36,032 nt of DNA. Origin: Caecitellus pseudoparvulus. Its lineage: Eukaryota; Bigyra: Bicosoecida. Under the pieces are notes generated by a model, which was not told the DNA's origin, made no database searches, and worked only from the letters and a program-made list of their open reading frames with translations. Made by a program: the position numbers and the translations under genes. The stretch is from assembly GCA_965644315.1 (NCBI GenBank), contig CBFFRQ010000116.1:1-36032 (forward strand), in the 5' to 3' direction. Within the stretch, counting starts at the first letter, position 1; every line of letters begins with the position of its first letter. Of the stretch, positions 19,901 to 28,718 are shown piece by piece.

Positions 19901-22797
19901 CCACTGCGCGACGTGAACTGCGGGTGCGGCATGCGCTTGTCCGCATCGAGGACGTGCTCGCAGAGGTAGTCCATCGTTCGAGCCAATGTTGCCGGGGAGC
20001 GCAGTTCAGCTTCGTGCACGCTGGATGCTGCTGCAGAACGCTGGTGTCGCTTGATCATCAGATCTTGGGCCCTGCCTGGCATGCCCTCAACTTGGGTTTC
20101 AAAGGCGGACAGTTCGCAGTCTGCGACTCGGCGATCACGCTCACTCCTGGGACACATGTCGGCACACCTGCCTTTCATGCCTGGCCCCACCATCGGCCAG
20201 CCTTTGTATGGGCCACTGGCCTGGTCAGTGGTGGAAACTGGTCCCACATCCTGCATGGAGCGAGATGCTTGGGCGTGAATGAAGTTCCTTGGCCGATCTT
20301 GACCGGCTGAAACCAAACTCGCAGCAGGTGCGTGGTCAGTGAAGCCTGAGGCGTGACGTTCGGCTCGTCCGGGGCTAGCAGGAGCCCTGCGCGCTTCCGA
20401 CTCATCAAGGCTTGACGCTATGCGCACCTGAAGACCTTGGGGGTGCAGTGGCAAGTCTTCCTCTTCATCTTCCTCCGCCTCACCATCACTCCCTCCACGC
20501 ACCCACTCCTCAGCAGACTTCGTCCACACCCCATGTCCAGACGACCACACCACATGCACCCCCTTCCCTGACACCTTCTTCACCCTCCTCAGCCCCGCAG
20601 CCGCCCCTGCATGGTCGGCGAACCTCACCAATGCCAGGCCCTTGGCCGCACTCCACCACACGTGCTCCACTTGTCCCGCAATTGCAAATGCAGCTGCAAT
20701 GGTATCCGCGGTGGCTTGCTTTGGAACGCCCCGCACAAACAGCTCCACACCCTCTTCAGCAGCCCCTGCATCAAACCCACCCTGCCGGCGTCCGTTAGGC
20801 ACAGATCTGGCCTTATTCGGCACTGATCCGCGCCTGCTCGAGACTGAGACTGCAGCCTGCATCTGCTGCTCAGCGGCGGAAGCCCTAGAAACATACGCAT
20901 CCCCGCTGAACTCTTGCCCAACTTGATCGTCCTCTACATCAGCATCATACGCCCCTGTGGTGATCGTGAAACGGGGCATGTCAGAGTCTGCCCCAGCTGT
21001 ACTCTCACCTCCTTCACTCCATTCCACCACACCAAGGCCACCATCTTCCTCCGCCTCACCATCACTCCCTCCACGCACCCACTCCTCAGCAGACTTCGTC
21101 CACACCCCATGTCCAGACGACCACACCACATGCACCCCCTTCCCTGACACCTTCTTCACCCTCCTCAGCCCCGCAGCCGCCCCTGCATGGTCGGCGAACC
21201 TCACCAATGCCAGGCCCTTGGCCGCACTCCACCACACGTGCTCCACTTGTCCCGCAGTTGCAAAGACAGCTGCAATGGTATCCGCGGTGGCTTGCTTTGG
21301 AACCCCCCGCACAAACAGTTCGTTTCCTTCACGCTCCCGAGTCTGAGAACCTTGACGAGCCCTTCCCGACGTGCCAACGCTGCGAGCAAAACCATGCTCT
21401 TCTTTGCGAGACGCCCCCCCTGAAGGCCTCTCTCGCTTGGCTGACTTCTGCTCTCGAGTCGAGTTTTGTCCACCAAAGTGGGAAACTTGCGCCGGGTGAT
21501 CCTGGGCTTCAGTTGGGTCTGAACCAAGAAACCCATCCGCACTGTACAAACCTGCACTCCCACGGACTAAACCAGCCGCTCCAACTCCAGCGCCCCCACC
21601 TCCGCCCCCGAACAGGTTCAATCCACCACCGCCTCCACCGCTACCTCCACCACCGCCCACCATCAGCCCACTCCCACCACCCCCATCCGCATGCCCCCGG
21701 CCCTTCCCCTTCCCTCCACTCCTCCCACGGCCGCCCCCAGACCCGCCGGGCGATGTGCCCACTCCAACTCCAGCGCCCCCACCCCCGCCCCCGAACAGGT
21801 TCAATCCACCACCGCCTCCTCCACTTCCCCCCCCGCCCACCATCAGCCCACTCCCACCACCCCCATCCGCATGCCCCCGGCCCTTCCCCTTCCCTCCACT
21901 CCTCCCACGGCCGCCCCCAGACCCGCCAGGCGATGTGCCCACTCCAGCGCCTCCGCCCCCAAACAGGTTCAATCCACCACCGCCTCCAACACCGCCTCCA
22001 CCGCTACCTCCACCACCGCCCACCATCAGCCCACTCCCACCACCCCCATCCGCATGCCCCCGGCCCTTCCCCTTCCCTCCACTCCTCCCACGGCCGCCCC
22101 CAGACCCGCCAGGCGATGTGCCCACTCCAGCGCCTCCGCCCCCAAACAGGTTCAATCCACCACCGCCTCCAACACCGCCACCACCGCTGCCACCACCGCC
22201 CACCATCAGCCCACTCCCACCACCCCCATCCGCATGCCCCCGGCCTTTCCCCTTCCCTCCACTCCTCCCACGGCCGCCCCCAGAGACCCCAGGCGATGTG
22301 CCCACTCCAGCGCCCCCACCCCCGCCCCCGAACAGGTTCAATCCACCACCGCCTCCTCCACTACCCCCACCGCCCACCATCAGCCCACTCCCACCACCTC
22401 CATCCGCATGCCCCCGGCCCTTCCCCTTCCCTCCACTCCTCCCACGGCCGCCCCCAGAGACCCCAGGCGATGTCCCCACTCCAGCGCCTCCGCCCCCAAA
22501 CAGGTTCACTGCACCACCTCCACCACCGTTTGGCTGAAGTCCAGAACCGATGCCACCGCTTGTTCCGTGCGCACCACCGAGGCTAGTGGCAGTGCCGCCC
22601 CATGTAGATTGGCTTTGCATGCCAGATCCCATTCCTTGACTGCTAGAAGCCCCCATTCCCATCAACGGCTGGCCTGCGCCAGCGCCAAACACGCCTGCGG
22701 AAGTTGACTGTGAGACAGACTGGGTCTGGGGCTGAGATTGCGAGCCAAACCAGCCTCCAAGACTGCCGAACAGTCCACCAGCGCCAAATGGGTTCAT
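16924..22797 (-). CDS. SAC3: SAC3/GANP-like mRNA-export protein with FG/Gly-rich repeats and two RRM-like domains
   Basis: The protein has about 1957 residues from the ATG at 22797 (MNPFGAGGLFG) to TAG at 16924-16926. Order: nucleoporin-like FG/GLFG segment (1-90); six Gly-rich repeats with NLFGGGG and basic GGRGRSGGKGKGRGHADG (about 92-400); RRM-like copy 1 (about 490-580, ELFVRGVPKQATADTI…GLALVRF); copy 2 (about 685-780); SAC3/GANP domain (about 870-1200, GRCADMCPRSER, MDYLCEHV, FDRTRAIRSDFSVQ, YFVLMMM); and a long Ser/Pro/Ala-rich tail with a helical C-terminus. SAC3/GANP is the scaffold of TREX-2, which links transcription and mRNP export at the inner face of nuclear pores. FG + RRM + SAC3 is the architecture of animal GANP, so GANP-like is a better match than yeast Sac3. 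No intron is needed. The start is the first ATG; upstream frame begins only at GTG. Confidence 0.9.
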   Translation of the reverse strand: MNPFGAGGLFGSLGGWFGSQSQPQTQSVSQSTSAGVFGAGAGQPLMGMGASSSQGMGSGMQSQSTWGGTATSLGGAHGTSGGIGSGLQPNGGGGGAVNLFGGGGAGVGTSPGVSGGGRGRSGGKGKGRGHADGGGGSGLMVGGGGSGGGGGGLNLFGGGGGGAGVGTSPGVSGGGRGRSGGKGKGRGHADGGGGSGLMVGGGGSGGGGVGGGGGLNLFGGGGAGVGTSPGGSGGGRGRSGGKGKGRGHADGGGGSGLMVGGGGGSGGGGVGGGGGLNLFGGGGAGVGTSPGGSGGGRGRSGGKGKGRGHADGGGGSGLMVGGGGSGGGGGGLNLFGGGGGGAGVGVGTSPGGSGGGRGRSGGKGKGRGHADGGGGSGLMVGGGGGSGGGGGGLNLFGGGGGGAGVGAAGLVRGSAGLYSADGFLGSDPTEAQDHPAQVSHFGGQNSTREQKSAKRERPSGGASRKEEHGFARSVGTSGRARQGSQTREREGNELFVRGVPKQATADTIAAVFATAGQVEHVWWSAAKGLALVRFADHAGAAAGLRRVKKVSGKGVHVVWSSGHGVWTKSAEEWVRGGSDGEAEEDGGLGVVEWSEGGESTAGADSDMPRFTITTGAYDADVEDDQVGQEFSGDAYVSRASAAEQQMQAAVSVSSRRGSVPNKARSVPNGRRQGGFDAGAAEEGVELFVRGVPKQATADTIAAAFAIAGQVEHVWWSAAKGLALVRFADHAGAAAGLRRVKKVSGKGVHVVWSSGHGVWTKSAEEWVRGGSDGEAEEDEEEDLPLHPQGLQVRIASSLDESEARRAPASPGRAERHASGFTDHAPAASLVSAGQDRPRNFIHAQASRSMQDVGPVSTTDQASGPYKGWPMVGPGMKGRCADMCPRSERDRRVADCELSAFETQVEGMPGRAQDLMIKRHQRSAAASSVHEAELRSPATLARTMDYLCEHVLDADKRMPHPQFTSRSGMPGSPSLLDIFNFTFDRTRAIRSDFSVQGYGVGRNDALAMQVHEQIVRFHVLSIYELCEEPDFQGGLNDAELNNALKTLMTLYSDARKRHETSLLSHDTDSGVPVDQEVLASPAEAEMRSYFVLMMMPKKDEHSSIINSISTLPAHILADKHMQIALRALSFFVCELPAQYFRVCQEAPYLQACLMHRGIPNMQLVAAKLYDESAKHGRPLSEAAAQKMFGVDSQSALDTVISTLGGSVSRSDRGTKLSFRSTPLLPASAKPTFTPSLVRSPHSGPSQQGARASRAAIVCARRWALEARAPVYGPRTSLSWKRVAALRGVPADRQGPSTPVLEASTHSTSALRNIAALDALAKGADATILPDTGTSEGGVSGMAAPRSAESAGKGQTPMQPDDLSPLPSQPAAEEAKAVEGVGLPPALDWLSPLPSDKSRKVPGKPPQALSPAALFAPSSSPLQLPTGLGLVKNQSVPVLLPGAPKNLELGTSEAPKGPLETSHIDAIALLGATKSSSSPRHAPETSLAWASKPPATHTSAPLSAHDAASSLQLAVSESLVAPSIRASAPLASVPNTELSVTAASSAGQSHEPRHAPPLGAVKSVADSPSASSPLAGATSESSDTGDSEDDESLVSEPGLSAFSLADTPNAAAEVSAHAFHVVPTDEVAFKAAKSMICRLGRPSFSLQPSMPGSAAPSAAFAEVCSWLLREVPQGECSEQAVPIANFDDLGHARALLQTSNKVILLLTSPALIPTLPGGVLPVVVSWQPSKPWQLCVDAEAALWGLLPPDRLEPGHATGSPDHPLVQSLLSPVLDDLAALSSQRVVVDTAAFFRWFQTASNQVCEAVNPKGSRFDWTPARASLGGSTCTPACLALALGHVAKQLSQEPFVRPLPRTWCMTEPIEPLLRAEAEQLSLAKSGRKEHVDIVLEQSALPPKSPAATKRPRSSGTPISIRHRRKVFRTTKSPEHDSLSQLAEELQAQAALETASELSLATSIAQGL
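20469..20742 (-). repeat. Direct repeat coding RRM-like copy 2 of the SAC3 gene
   Basis: These 274 bp match 21045-21318 at an offset of 576 bp with only a handful of substitutions, covering almost the whole RRM-like domain and the following acidic linker start. Confidence 0.9.
21045..21318 (-). repeat. Direct repeat coding RRM-like copy 1 of the SAC3 gene
   Basis: It is the partner of 20469-20742. The protein segments differ at very few residues (AAVFATAG versus AAAFAIAG), indicating a recent in-frame duplication or ongoing conversion. Confidence 0.9.
21597..22520 (-). repeat. Six-copy 168-186-bp coding minisatellite (Gly-rich/FG repeat)
   Basis: The anchor AACAGGTTCA recurs at 21611, 21794, 21962, 22145, 22331 and 22499 (spacings 183, 168, 183, 186, 168). 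All spacings are multiples of three, so length changes keep the frame. Each unit encodes a NLFGGGG motif, a variable glycine run, GVGTSP, a basic GRGRSGGKGKGRG block and SGLMVGGGG. The strand is extremely C-rich on plus, G-rich on the coding strand. Confidence 0.9.
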
Positions 22798-23281
22798 CGT
22801 TAGTGCCCCACTTTCCACTGAGTTTCTGCCTTAGCTTCCTTCTTATTCAAGATGCCAAGCTGTTGCTGCGGCAAACTCCTGGCGCTCCCCCACACCACCG
22901 CCAGCTGCCGCAAATCCCAGATGAAGGCTCGCTGAAGTCCAAGCACTCAAAAATCGTAGAGGGCAATTTCGTTCACCTGATTGCATTGTGTTCGGGTCGC
23001 GGAACTCCCAGTGCTTACCACTCTACCCCCCCATCCTTGCGTCCGATACGACTTCCACCTTCTGGTCCACCGCATTGGGCGGCACACCTGGACTTGCCTG
23101 CACCAGCCATCCTCAGCATGCAAGTGCAGGCACTGCCCAAGGGACACGCCATCACTTGCCACCTTCCAAAGGGTTCAGCTGCGAGCCATGGAGTGGTGCA
23201 TTATCGGCGCACACGAGCGCGTCACACCTCGACTCCACCAACTAGGACCAAAGTCCGAAGCTTTACCATGAGCTACAAAGA
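22798..23281. other. Intergenic region between SAC3-like gene and ubiquitin protease
   Basis: These 484 bp contain the promoter side of the SAC3-like gene and the 3' side of the protease gene, both minus. No gene or structured element is seen. Confidence 0.4.
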
Positions 23282-24922
23282 TCAAGGGCCAACCATGGCG
23301 GCCTCCTCTGCTTCAAAGACACACAAATAAGCCTGCAACGCGGCGACATGCTCTTCGGGGACTTGTTTGACTTTGCTATCGTTGAAGTGCAGCCAAGCCG
23401 CTCCACTGAGGCTTTTGCAGTACGCTGTGTAATGGCCACCTCCCATTTGCCGACCATGATGCACAATCACTCCTGTACACGTATAGCTTGCAGCCTTCCC
23501 GGTGTCTTGTGAGGGGCCCAGCAACAGCGGCTTTGATACGGCATCAACGGGCTCAAGTAGCTTGCGGCCGCTCCCTCTCCAGGATGTTCGGGGAATGTGA
23601 ATCACAAGCACTGTTGGAAGCGTGGAAAGGCTCAGCGTCCGAGTCGCAGGCTCACGCTTGCCGCACCCTGGACAGTCAAGACCGTGCGGGAACTGCTCTT
23701 GGGTATCAAACCTGTGTGCAACTAGCTCTTGCAGGTGCAAGCGGTGCTTGCGCCTTCGATGGGAAGGCGGCAACGGAGGCAGGTCAAGGGAGAGCGGCCC
23801 TGCGCTGGCGCAAGTGGACGAGCGACGATGACCACAGGCGTGGCATTCTATGTGGCTCGTCTCAGCATATGCACAAGCAGTGGCCATGCTTGTTGGAACT
23901 CCAGGGAGTCGCTCGTCCTGCAGCCGGGACAGGGCTGCAACGAAGAACTCGTGGGCATCTTGCTGTTGAAACCCGACAAACTGTGGGAATAATCGCCACT
24001 GGGCAGCCAAGAAATCGTCCGGCGAGAAGGCTGCCAGCTTTCGCACTGCAAGGGTCTGCAAGGCCAAATCGCGCAGCTCCTCGCTGAGGATGGCCTGAGC
24101 AGGCGGTGCTGCTCCAAGCAGGGGCCTGTGCTTGCTGGGCGGCCTGAGAGCACTCCGCTCAAGTCCGCCTGGATGGATCCCGAGTGCACTCAGGAAGGTC
24201 GGGGAATGTAGGAGGCACTGCAGGACAGAATTCATGTAGCACGTGTTGCCTAAATTGTCCAAGCCTGTGTAGCCTGCCCGTGGGTCCCACGCTGGCTCTG
24301 TGTGAGCCTGCCTGTGCCCTTTCCAAGCTGAGAAGGCTTTGGCGAGAGAAAGGTTGCGCATTCTGAAGAGTGCGGCGTGCTTGAGGCTTTCAACTCGACG
24401 AGCGCGGCGAGCTGCAAGGGAGAAACTCGGCAGAGTTAAGAAATGCACCAGGGCACGGATCCTGCCCCAGCGACGGCGGGCGCCAACGGCCGGCGCTGAG
24501 ACCCTCTGCAGCTTCGCCAGAGTTGCCCGCATCCTGTGCAGCACGCTGCCTTCCACGATCTCCCGGGACACGTCCACCTGCCGGCGAGAATGCACGAGGA
24601 TCACTGGGTGGGCTGGCTCGTTCAGGGCCAAGATGAGGGGGCATGCAGAGCTGCGGGCCTGGCGTGCGGCAAGGTCCTTCTGCAAGATTGCACCAGTGGC
24701 CAGGACCAGGTACAGGTCCTCCGTGGTACCTCGCTCATCACAAACCCAGGAAGGCGGTGCGTTTATGCGATCAAAGCATGCATCCACAGACATTTCGGTC
24801 AACTCGCTGTCTGTCACCCATGCCTTGCGTGGCGCTTTCGGAGCACTGCTGCCTTGTGCCGCATGCAACTTCCGCACGCGCTTCACTCCACCGATTCGCC
24901 GCCCGCTGCGAGTTGTCGGCAT
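23282..24922 (-). CDS. Ubiquitin-specific protease (peptidase C19)
   Basis: The protein has 546 residues from the ATG at 24922 (AAGATGC context) to TGA. Residues 1-35 are basic. A helical segment (about 150-210) contains AFSAWKGH, reminiscent of SFI1-type F..W helices. The USP domain follows from about 218: Cys box GLDNLGNTCYMNSVLQ (nucleophile Cys228), QQDAHEFF, a zinc ribbon (CHAC … CPGC), and His box GGGHYTAYC (His497) with LHFNDSKV (Asn514/Asp515). All catalytic positions are present, so it should be an active cysteine protease that removes ubiquitin from substrates. The zinc-ribbon layout resembles the USP3/USP22 group, but there is no ZnF-UBP domain and I do not assign an orthologue. 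Nuclear location is suggested only by the basic N-terminus. Confidence 0.92.
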   Translation of the reverse strand: MPTTRSGRRIGGVKRVRKLHAAQGSSAPKAPRKAWVTDSELTEMSVDACFDRINAPPSWVCDERGTTEDLYLVLATGAILQKDLAARQARSSACPLILALNEPAHPVILVHSRRQVDVSREIVEGSVLHRMRATLAKLQRVSAPAVGARRRWGRIRALVHFLTLPSFSLAARRARRVESLKHAALFRMRNLSLAKAFSAWKGHRQAHTEPAWDPRAGYTGLDNLGNTCYMNSVLQCLLHSPTFLSALGIHPGGLERSALRPPSKHRPLLGAAPPAQAILSEELRDLALQTLAVRKLAAFSPDDFLAAQWRLFPQFVGFQQQDAHEFFVAALSRLQDERLPGVPTSMATACAYAETSHIECHACGHRRSSTCASAGPLSLDLPPLPPSHRRRKHRLHLQELVAHRFDTQEQFPHGLDCPGCGKREPATRTLSLSTLPTVLVIHIPRTSWRGSGRKLLEPVDAVSKPLLLGPSQDTGKAASYTCTGVIVHHGRQMGGGHYTAYCKSLSGAAWLHFNDSKVKQVPEEHVAALQAYLCVFEAEEAAMVGP

Positions 24923-25753
24923 CTTCGTGAAGCGCACTCCACAGTAATCGTAGGGCTCTAGCTAAAGGTTTCCTTGTGTGCCTGCTTGCGGCACCACAGC
25001 AAATCGACTGCGGCGCATCGGCGATGGCCTGTCCCTGTCAGGTACCTGAACCAAGATCAGGCCACAGGTGGGGACTTCAGCACAAGAACTTGCATCCAAT
25101 AACAACAAGCAATGCTCCTGCATGCATCGATCGCTCCCCTTCTTTTGGTTCGGAAACCCTATTTGTCCGGCTGGCGCGTGCCCGAGGTAATCCGGACCAC
25201 TCACGGACTGTTTCCAACCGCAGCCAGTGCCACACAAAATGGTGTGCCAAGAGAAGTGGCGCGGTTTTCAAACAGGAGGCTGCAGTAAGTCTCTCATTGA
25301 CATGCTTAGGGCGCTCCTCTTCCTGCCTGTGCTGACCGTGCCTTGAAGGGCAGCGTACTCCATTCATCGCAATTTCTCAACTCGCCCCGACGCTGCAGCA
25401 TTGCAGACGCTGGGCTGGCAGGTGCAAGGGATGCAGATGTCCTCTGCACCCTATCATTCAGACCCCCCCAGTCCAGCCGTCGATTCTGTAGGTTGCTTCA
25501 TGACCACTTTCTGCCCGCTCCCGTTGGCGCACGATGCAGCAAGCACTGAGAGCGCCCCCAAGCACTTTCTCTCACAAAACACAATAACCACGACAAGAAC
25601 ACCCTTCTCCAGAGGTCCTCTGAGATCTCAAGTGTCTCCCTTATTCTGAAGCTTGCACTTGCAGGGTCAGTGGGCCGTGCCGCAGCACCAGCGTACGAAG
25701 TCAGGCACTTCCGCCGCCAGGGCTGGCGCCAAGACTGTGGACGCAGAGGCACG
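24923..25753. promoter_or_regulatory. Divergent intergenic region (protease - / AP-2 alpha +)
   Basis: These 831 bp lie between two head-to-head starts and must carry both promoters. I see no TATA box, repeat or RNA gene that I can defend. Confidence 0.4.
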
Positions 25754-28671
25754 ATGGCATACATGCGAGGACTGACGAATTTCATTGGGGAAGTGCGAAA
25801 GTGTGCGTAGGGCTGGAAAGACAGGCAGGGCGCATCGAAACGCCGTGCTGAAACGTGCAGTGCCAGCACACACCACCACGCCTGCCACGCCCAGGCGCCA
25901 ATCGCGAAGAGGAGCAGGGCCGGGTAGACAAGGAGCTGGCAAACATCCGAAAGCACTTTGCAGGCTCTCGAGAAACTGCGTACGACCGGAAGAAGTACAC
26001 ATGGAAGCTGATCTACATCTTCATGCTGGGGTACGAGGTGGACTTTGGCATGGAGCAGGTCAAGAAGCTGCTGGGCGGCGCCACGTTTGCTGAGAAGGTG
26101 GCGGGGTACATGGCGGTTTCCGTGCTGGTGGGGCAGCAGGACGAGTCCATGGGGGCTGTCTGCGCGGCCATCCGGGAGGACTTGCGCAGCCCGCTGGACA
26201 GCGTGCAGTGCATGGCGTTGAGCGCCATTGCCAACAAGGGCGGCAAGCGCATGGGCGCAGCCTTGGCCCCTGACGTACGTGAGAAAACCTTCTCCGTGGC
26301 AGCCTTTCCCCCAGTTCGGCGGCGTGCTGCGCTCGCCCTTCTGCGGGTCTTCCGCGTGGACCCAGACTACCTGCCACTGCCAGAGTACTCGCCGCAAGTG
26401 CTGAAGCTCCTGGATGACCGGGACGTCTCTGTCAAGATGGCTGGGCTGTTGCTTCTGACGGGCGTTGCACCCAAGGCGCTGGACTCCTTTGCCTCGGCTG
26501 TGCCTACCGTCGTGCGCCTCCTGCAGGCTGCGCAGGCTGGCATTCTCCGTGAAGACTTCAAGTACCACCACACCAACGCGCCCTGGTTCCAAGTTCAGTG
26601 CCTGCGGTTTCTGCAGTTGTTCCCGCGCCCGTCAGAGGCGGGCGTGGACAGCATCCTGTGCGAGACCCTGGAGAAGATCCTGAACGGCACGAAGATCACT
26701 CGCTCGGTGAACCGCAACAACGCCGACCACGCTGTGCTGTTCGAGGCTGTCAACCTCATCATCAAGTACGGCGAGGAGTCTGAGACGAGCATGCGCAACT
26801 TGGCCATGCAGCACTTGACCAGGTTCATCAACATTAAGGAGCCCAACATCCGGTACCTGGGCCTGGTGTGCATGACCAAGCTGTCCAAGCTTCCCGGCAC
26901 CCTGCCAATCATCAAGCGGGAGCAGGAGCGCGTGCTGCTGTCGCTGAAAGACGCCGACCTCTCCATTCGGCGCCGAGCTCTGGACCTGCTCTTTGCCATG
27001 TGTGACCGCAGCAACGCCATTTCCATCGTGAAGGAACTGCTGTCGTACCTGTCGGTCGCCGAGTTCGCCATCAAGGAGGAGATGGTTCTGCGCCTTGCTA
27101 TTCTGTCGGAGCGCTTCGCGCCGAACCTCAAGTGGTACGTGGACACCATCATGGAGCTGGTGTCCACTGCAGGGGACTTTGTCTCAGACGATATCTGGCA
27201 CCGCGTGGTGTACATCGTGACCAACCACACAGAGCTGCAAGCTTACGCGGCTCACAAGCTGTTCCAGGTCGTGGAGGCCCCTGTCGCGCACGAGACTGCT
27301 GTCAAGTTGGGCGGCTACATCCTTGGCGAGTTCGGGTTCTTGCTTGCCAACGCCGAGACATGCGGTGACATTGCCAGCCCCGTCACCGGCGGGCAGCAGT
27401 TCGCAGCACTGCAGCAGCACCTGGAGTCTGTGAGCACGCCCTGTAAGGCTCTGCTGCTGACGACCTTCTTGAAGCTGCAGAACTTCTACCCCCCCTTGAA
27501 GCCCTCCATTCTGCCACTGTTCGAGAAGTACTCGGCAGTCATGGATGCCGAGCTGCAGCAACGAGCAGTGGAGTATTTCCACCTGCCCCTTGTGGAAGAT
27601 GGCGTCACAGCTGCTGTGCTGGGGGCCATGCCGGCATTTCCCGAGAAGAAGTCTCAGCTTGAGCGGCGCCTGGCGGAAAGCAAGCGGGCTCGGGCAGACA
27701 CGGACCACTGGGCCGGCTCCGAGGGTGGCGGGGACGCTGCTGCGGCTGCTGAACACGGTGCGGGGGCCGGAACTGGCGCCGGATCTGTAGCAGAGGCAGA
27801 CGTTGGGGAGGAGGAAGAGGAGGCCGAAGTCAGTGACAGTGGCGATGATGACTTGCTCGGCATGTCTGCTAGCCCCGCCCCTGCAGCAGCGCACAGCGAC
27901 GCTGCCCTGCCGACAGAAGCCACCCAGCGCATTGGGCTGGACAAGACAGCCCCTCTGGCTGCTTGGCTGGCAGCATTTGCCACCAAGCGCTCTGGGCCTC
28001 TGTACCGTGATGCAACTGTGGACATAGAAGCCGATGTGGGCGTGCGAGGGGAAGAAGGCACCATCACCCTCACCATCACCAACAAGACAGCTGCCCCGCT
28101 GAACCTGCTCAAGGTCCGCGTGCCACCAGTGCCATACATGTCTGCTGAGGTGCAGGACGTGTCCAAAGTTGTGTACCCAGGCAAACCCGCCCAGGTGTCA
28201 GTGCAGGTGGAGAGCTTGCGCCCGTTTGGCGCTCCGGCTGATTTGCAAGTGTCGTTCCTGTCCGCCCCGTCCAATGGCCACGCGTACCCTCTGCGACTGC
28301 CCCTGTTTCCCAACCACTTCATCGTGCCGGTGCCCGTGTCGAAAGAAGCATATGCGCAGCGGTGGCGAACTTTGAAGCCAGAGGCGGGCATAGTGGAGTG
28401 TGCCGCACCGGCTGTCCAGGATGCTGGGGACTTGCTCGCCGCTCTCGGCTTTGCTGAGACCCTCCGCGATGCCGCTGCCGTGTATGGCGCTGCAAGCTAC
28501 AAGACAACCACTGTCTCCCAGGCGACTGGAGCCAAGGTTGCTGTTGGGTGCTTGGTGAAGGTCGCAGTCACAGAGGGCGGATACGCTGCGGAGGTCAGGA
28601 CGCAGCACCCGGACGTGTCGAAGGCACTCTTTGGCGTTTTGCGAGTGCAGCTGCGTCACACACAATCCTGA
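25754..28671 (+). CDS. AP2A: AP-2 complex subunit alpha (alpha-adaptin)
   Basis: Exon 1 (25754-25802) codes MAYMRGLTNFIGEVRK. A 92-nt intron (25803-25894, T|GTGCGT…CACGCCCAG|GC) splits a Cys codon, and exon 2 runs to TGA at 28671, giving about 941 residues, the usual length of alpha-adaptins. Splicing reconstitutes the N-terminal RGL..FI…VRKC…KELANIR motif. The trunk (to about residue 610) is an Armadillo-like solenoid with the family signatures KKYTWKLIYIFMLGYEVDFG and RAALALLRVFRVDPDYLP. An acidic Gly/Ala hinge follows (EEEEEAEVSDSGDDD), then the appendage: a beta-sandwich (GTITLTITNKTAAPLNLLKV) and platform (FPNHFIVPVPVSKEAYAQRW). Alpha-adaptin binds PIP2 and cargo at the plasma membrane and recruits endocytic accessory proteins by its appendage. 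Its 3' end is 47 bp from the stop of the convergent SUN gene. Confidence 0.95.
25803..25894 (+). other. Intron 1 of AP-2 alpha (92 nt)
   Basis: Donor GTGCGT, acceptor CCACGCCCAG, phase 1. It contains an in-frame TAG directly after the donor, so splicing is required to join the conserved N-terminus to the rest. Confidence 0.85.
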
Positions 28672-28718
28672 ATGCATGCACAGTGAGTGGGCAAGCCGAG
28701 AACATGCAAGAAGTACAT

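Noticed and set aside
21597-22520. CRISPR-like direct repeats
   Set aside because: Units are long, vary by multiples of three, have no unique spacers and lie within a coding frame of a eukaryotic gene.
21207-22707. Long proline-rich plus-strand frames (up to 459 codons) opposite the SAC3-like gene
   Set aside because: They are the antisense of the Gly-rich minisatellite; repeats that are multiples of three with C-rich codons stay open in every frame. No domain is present and the minus frame carries the SAC3 gene.
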